DNA of 64,000 nucleotides from Proteiniclasticum ruminis (GTDB taxonomy: Bacteria; Bacillota; Clostridia; Clostridiales; Clostridiaceae): contig NZ_FOVK01000006.1 in assembly GCF_900115135.1 (NCBI RefSeq), positions 1-64,000 of the forward strand, read 5' to 3'. Below, piece after piece: positions 61,562 to 64,000 of this stretch; position 1 is the first letter of the stretch, and the number at the start of each line of letters is the position of its first letter. The position numbers and the translations under genes are program-made. The notes under the pieces were generated by a model. That model was not told where the DNA came from. It worked only from the letters and a program-made list of their open reading frames with translations, and did no database searches.

Positions 61562-61588
61562 ATATCGGAGACTTCTTATGAATGTTAA
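61562..61588 (-). promoter_or_regulatory. Sigma-D promoter of the dCache MCP gene
   Basis: On the minus strand TTAA, 15 nt and TCCGATAT, matching the sigma-D -10 exactly and with the same spacing as the other sites. The rest of the gene-free stretch 61374-61777 holds the leader hairpin, this promoter and the MFS gene terminator; 61590-61700 shows nothing clear. Confidence 0.82.
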
Positions 61589-61702
61589 TATCTAAACAGC
61601 ATGAAACAGTGCAAAATGTGAACTTCTTTCTCGTGTGAAGCATATAGGATAGAGATACCCATAAAAATTATCGAGAAAAGTTAAGGAAATTGAAAAATTC
61701 CA

Positions 61703-61749
61703 TAAAAAAGAACCAGATGATGCATATCATATGCTTCACTCTGGTTCTT
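61703..61749 (-). terminator. Rho-independent terminator after the MFS transporter gene
   Basis: AAGAACCAGA and TCTGGTTCTT form a 10-bp stem with a second internal hairpin (GCATAT/ATATGC); on the minus strand TTTTTTATG follows. It starts 29 nt past the transporter stop codon. Confidence 0.85.
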
Positions 61750-61777
61750 CCATTTTTATCGCTATGAATTCTGAGTA

Positions 61778-62968
61778 TTAGGCTGCTTTTGCTCTTTTTT
61801 TCCCTTCCATAAGAGAGAACATCACCAGGACCATCATGAGAATCAGCACCACCACAATGGCACTCATCCCCGCAAAAATACCAAAGGCATCCGAGAGAGC
61901 GCCTGTGAGAATCGGCATTACAATGGCTCCTATGCCTCCTAGTACCAGGAGAACCCCCATGGCCATGGGATATTCTTTAATGGTTTTGCCTACCTTCGAA
62001 ACTGTAGTGGGATAGATGCCCGCCATGGAAAGTCCAATGCCGAAGATGGCTATGGTAATCACCGTGACATTTCGGGTGGCAAGAAGGAGGAAATAAAACA
62101 GCACTGTGCTTGTGGTGGTCACAAGAAGGATGGTTTCCTTCCTGATCCGGTCACCGAAATAACTGACAGTGATTCTTCCGATGAGAACTGCCAGCCACAG
62201 CATGGATGCAAGAAACTGCGCATAGCCGATGGTCATGATTTTCGAATCCACAAAGTACTTCACAATCCATCCGTTGATGGTGGCTTCCCCAGCAAGATAG
62301 AAAAACAGGATCCCTGCATGGACCCAAAACACTCGGGATTTCAGAAAATCATACCCCCCTCCTTTTCCTTTCACCTGGACTTTTTCCTGCATCTCCATTC
62401 TGGAGAAGAAGAAAAGGGAAAGGCTTGTAAGAAGAATAATGATGACAGCACTCATTCTCCAGCCGTCATTGCCCAGAATCCTTGTGGAAACCATGGCAAG
62501 AATTGGCGCAAGAATCGCTCCCACAGCAAATACGCTGTGAAGAAAGCTCAGCGCAGCCGGACTGCTGTTGGACACCTCATTGACCATGGTGTTGTTGAAG
62601 TTGCTGACACTTCCACGGCTGATTCCTGTGAAAAGAAAAGCCAAAAGAAGAAGCAGCGGACTTCCTGTGAAAATCATCAGGGTGAACCCTAAGGTCACAA
62701 AGGAAGATAAAAACACAATGGATCTTTTTCTGCCAAGATACATAGGCAGCACGCCTGCAACGAACCCTGAAATGAGATTGCCCACTGAGTGCGCTGAAAT
62801 CAGCGATCCACTTAGTGTATCTGAAAGATTGTACTCTACACTGATCATGGGCAAAAGCGACCCCATGATCATGGCAAAAATGCCGTTGACAAAAAACACA
62901 TAAAACACCGCGTTCAAAACAGAGCGGTCTTTCTGATCCAGCCTCGTATAAAAATTCTGTTTATCCAT
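61778..62968 (-). CDS. MFS transporter, sugar-type
   Basis: A 396-residue permease with about twelve hydrophobic spans. The motif GVLPMYLGRKRSIVF between spans 2 and 3 matches the MFS signature loop, and FFVNGIFAMIMGSLLPMI is at the start. The C-terminus is short and basic. Neighbours are a GntR/FCD regulator and kduI, so hexuronates or unsaturated pectin/glycosaminoglycan breakdown products are plausible substrates; this is inference. A GGGGAT site lies rather far from the ATG. It may be co-transcribed with the regulator, 121 nt upstream. Confidence 0.85.
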   Translation of the reverse strand: MDKQNFYTRLDQKDRSVLNAVFYVFFVNGIFAMIMGSLLPMISVEYNLSDTLSGSLISAHSVGNLISGFVAGVLPMYLGRKRSIVFLSSFVTLGFTLMIFTGSPLLLLLAFLFTGISRGSVSNFNNTMVNEVSNSSPAALSFLHSVFAVGAILAPILAMVSTRILGNDGWRMSAVIIILLTSLSLFFFSRMEMQEKVQVKGKGGGYDFLKSRVFWVHAGILFFYLAGEATINGWIVKYFVDSKIMTIGYAQFLASMLWLAVLIGRITVSYFGDRIRKETILLVTTTSTVLFYFLLLATRNVTVITIAIFGIGLSMAGIYPTTVSKVGKTIKEYPMAMGVLLVLGGIGAIVMPILTGALSDAFGIFAGMSAIVVVLILMMVLVMFSLMEGKKRAKAA

Positions 62969-63031
62969 GAACTCAACTATCCCCGTTCTTTCTTTTTCTT
63001 TCTATACCGAGAGATTTCTCTCTCTGTGACA

Positions 63032-63061
63032 AAGGCAGACCTCCATCAAAAGGTCCACCTT
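63032..63061 (-). terminator. Possible hairpin terminator after the GntR gene
   Basis: On the minus strand AAGGTGGACCT, an 8-nt loop and AGGTCTGCCTT pair over 11 positions with two G-U pairs, about 29 nt past the regulator stop codon. The downstream run is poor in U, so partial termination or mRNA stabilisation is as likely. Confidence 0.4.
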
Positions 63062-63089
63062 CGTCATCTTTTCATTTAATATTTTGATA

Positions 63090-63788
63090 CTATGTATTGT
63101 CTTCTATGAAGTACTCTTTGTACTCCCCATGAATTTTGTCTCCCAGCCGGTTGATCCCCCCATAAAGATGTTTTGCGATCTTTTTCTCTACCAGCTCTTC
63201 TTTGCCCTCTTCTATAATCTGAACAAGTTCCACATGTTCCTCGTAGATGGTTTGGAAATCTTTCACCACCACGATATCCAGCATACGGAACCTTTTGTAG
63301 TGTACGAGCATTCTCTCGATTTCTTCCCAGACGAACTCTTTGCCCGTGAAGCGGAACCAGATGGCATGAAACTCTGCATCCATGGCATAGAACTCTTCCG
63401 GTGTGAACTCCTCTGAAAGAAGATCCTCCTGGTCTCTCAGACTTCTTTTCAGCTCTTTGAGAAACCTCTCATTCTTCTTGTTCATCGCTTCTTTCATCAC
63501 TTTTTCCTCAATGGCGCAGCGCATGAAAATAATCTGTTCGATTTTCTCGAAATCAAGAAGAGATACAAAACTGGCTTTGTAGGGTATGGAATGGATGAGT
63601 CCATCATCTCTCAGTCGTTGAAGCACATGCCTGCTGGGCGTTCTAGAAATCCCGTATTTTTCGCAGATTCCTTGCTCCGTCACCGGAGTGCCTGGCTTCA
63701 TATGGAGGTTCAGGATATCTTTTTTCATTTCCTCGTAGACATCATCCCCCATGGTATTCAGTTTGAACATACTGTTTCTGTCTTTCAT
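63090..63788 (-). CDS. GntR-family transcriptional regulator, FCD (FadR-type) subfamily
   Basis: A 232-residue regulator. The N-terminal winged helix includes VTEQGICEKYGISRTPSRHVLQRLRDDGLI, with the HTH typical of GntR proteins; one conserved position reads SRHVL where VREAL is common. The C-terminal FCD domain has the metal/ligand residues pattern D...H...H (AMDAEFHAIWFRFTG; YEEHVELVQIIEEG). FCD regulators often sense sugar acids or other carboxylates. Between kduI and an MFS transporter, it probably controls uronate-related genes. AAGGGATGA precedes the ATG. Confidence 0.9.
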   Translation of the reverse strand: MKDRNSMFKLNTMGDDVYEEMKKDILNLHMKPGTPVTEQGICEKYGISRTPSRHVLQRLRDDGLIHSIPYKASFVSLLDFEKIEQIIFMRCAIEEKVMKEAMNKKNERFLKELKRSLRDQEDLLSEEFTPEEFYAMDAEFHAIWFRFTGKEFVWEEIERMLVHYKRFRMLDIVVVKDFQTIYEEHVELVQIIEEGKEELVEKKIAKHLYGGINRLGDKIHGEYKEYFIEDNT

Positions 63789-63804
63789 CTAACTCATCCC
63801 TTCT

Positions 63805-63829
63805 GATAAGGGAAGCAACTTCCCTTATC
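63805..63829. repeat. Perfect 11-bp inverted repeat between kduI and the GntR gene
   Basis: GATAAGGGAAG, CAA and CTTCCCTTATC. It includes the kduI stop codon and ends 17 nt before the GntR start codon. No U-run follows on the minus strand, so it may be an operator for the regulator or a weak terminator. Confidence 0.6.
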
Positions 63830-64000
63830 TTAAATCCGCCATGGCCACATGGTCCATATCGGTAAACTCAATATTTTCTCCACACATGCCCCAGATGAAG
63901 GTGTACTTTCCAGTGGCCACCCCGCTGTGGATGGACCAGCTGGGAGAAATCACAGCCTGCTCATTTTTCATGATGATGTGTCTCGTTTCCTGTGGTTCGC
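63825..64000 (-). CDS. kduI: 5-keto-4-deoxyuronate isomerase KduI, C-terminal part, cut by window edge
   Basis: The last 58 residues of a protein end at a TAA at 63825 and run off the right edge. The visible sequence includes [37 protein letters not shown] and the very end [10 protein letters not shown], which is characteristic of KduI. KduI converts 5-dehydro-4-deoxy-D-glucuronate to 3-deoxy-D-glycero-2,5-hexodiulosonate in pectin and glycosaminoglycan degradation. The N-terminal four fifths lie outside the window. Confidence 0.93.
   Translation of the reverse strand, partial: EPQETRHIIMKNEQAVISPSWSIHSGVATGKYTFIWGMCGENIEFTDMDHVAMADLR

Noticed and set aside
61667-61685. TTATCGAG near TTAA considered as another sigma-D promoter
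   Set aside because: The spacing between the two elements is only about 5 nt, far from the 14-15 nt seen at the other sites.
1-64000. CRISPR arrays, tRNA, rRNA or prophage segments
   Set aside because: No regularly spaced repeats, cloverleaf-like genes, rRNA sequence or phage structural genes were seen on either strand.

Overview
The window looks like chromosomal DNA from a motile, fermentative Gram-positive bacterium of the Firmicutes, most likely a member of the Clostridia. The evidence is the Bacillus/Clostridium-type flagellar and chemotaxis gene order (FliY, CheC, CheD, FlhF/FlhG, a SwrB-like protein, FliW/CsrA), strong AGGAGG ribosome binding sites, PTS-based sugar uptake with PRD and LacI regulators, and intrinsic terminators throughout. 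The genus cannot be fixed from what is visible. No rRNA, tRNA, CRISPR array or prophage was found.

Left part (1-13.0 kb), accessory sugar metabolism. An ISLre2-family transposase runs off the left edge. A sucrose locus follows: ScrR-type LacI repressor, sucrose PTS IIBC and sucrose-6-phosphate hydrolase on the minus strand, with a divergent ROK fructokinase. Near-identical GAACCGGTTC operators lie in both control regions. Next is a five-gene unit with a PRD-type PTS regulator, separate PTS IIA, IIB and IIC proteins of the fructose family, and a GH38 alpha-mannosidase, probably for an alpha-mannoside imported as a phosphate ester.

Middle (13.1-36.3 kb), one long minus-strand flagellar operon: flgB-flgC-fliE-fliF-fliG-fliH-fliI-fliJ-fliK-flgD-(TIGR02530-type gene)-flgE-flbD-motA-motB-fliL-fliO-fliP-fliQ-fliR-flhB-flhA-flhF-flhG-pilZ-sigD-swrB-like-(67-codon small ORF)-flhO-flhP. 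It is tightly packed, with many ATGA-type overlaps, and ends in a clear terminator.

Right-middle (36.7-54.9 kb), late flagellar and chemotaxis operons: MCP, fliT-like, fliS, fliD, flaG; an orphan tail-anchored protein gene; csrA, fliW, flgL, flgK, flgN, flgM; and cheW(acidic tail)-cheD-cheB-cheR-cheA-cheC-cheY-cheW-fliM-fliY. Four start points here, and a fifth at 61.57 kb, carry a sigma-D/sigma-28 signature (TTAA, 14-15 nt, then CGATAA or CGATAT). The sigma factor gene and its anti-sigma gene flgM are both in the window. The flagellin gene is not, although its usual site lies between csrA and flaG.

Right part (55-64 kb): a unit of bacteriohemerythrin, FapA (DUF342) and an unusual chemoreceptor whose cytoplasmic C-terminus is a PhnD-like substrate-binding domain; a second, dCache-type MCP with a long structured leader; then an MFS transporter, a GntR/FCD regulator and the C-terminus of KduI at the right edge, pointing to hexuronate or pectin-derived sugar metabolism.

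The most noteworthy items are the MCP-PhnD fusion, the sigma-D-controlled tail-anchored orphan at the usual flagellin position, the coherent set of sigma-D promoters (one fused to a terminator), the small membrane ORF with an apparent AUU start, and the charge-extreme tails of several chemotaxis proteins.
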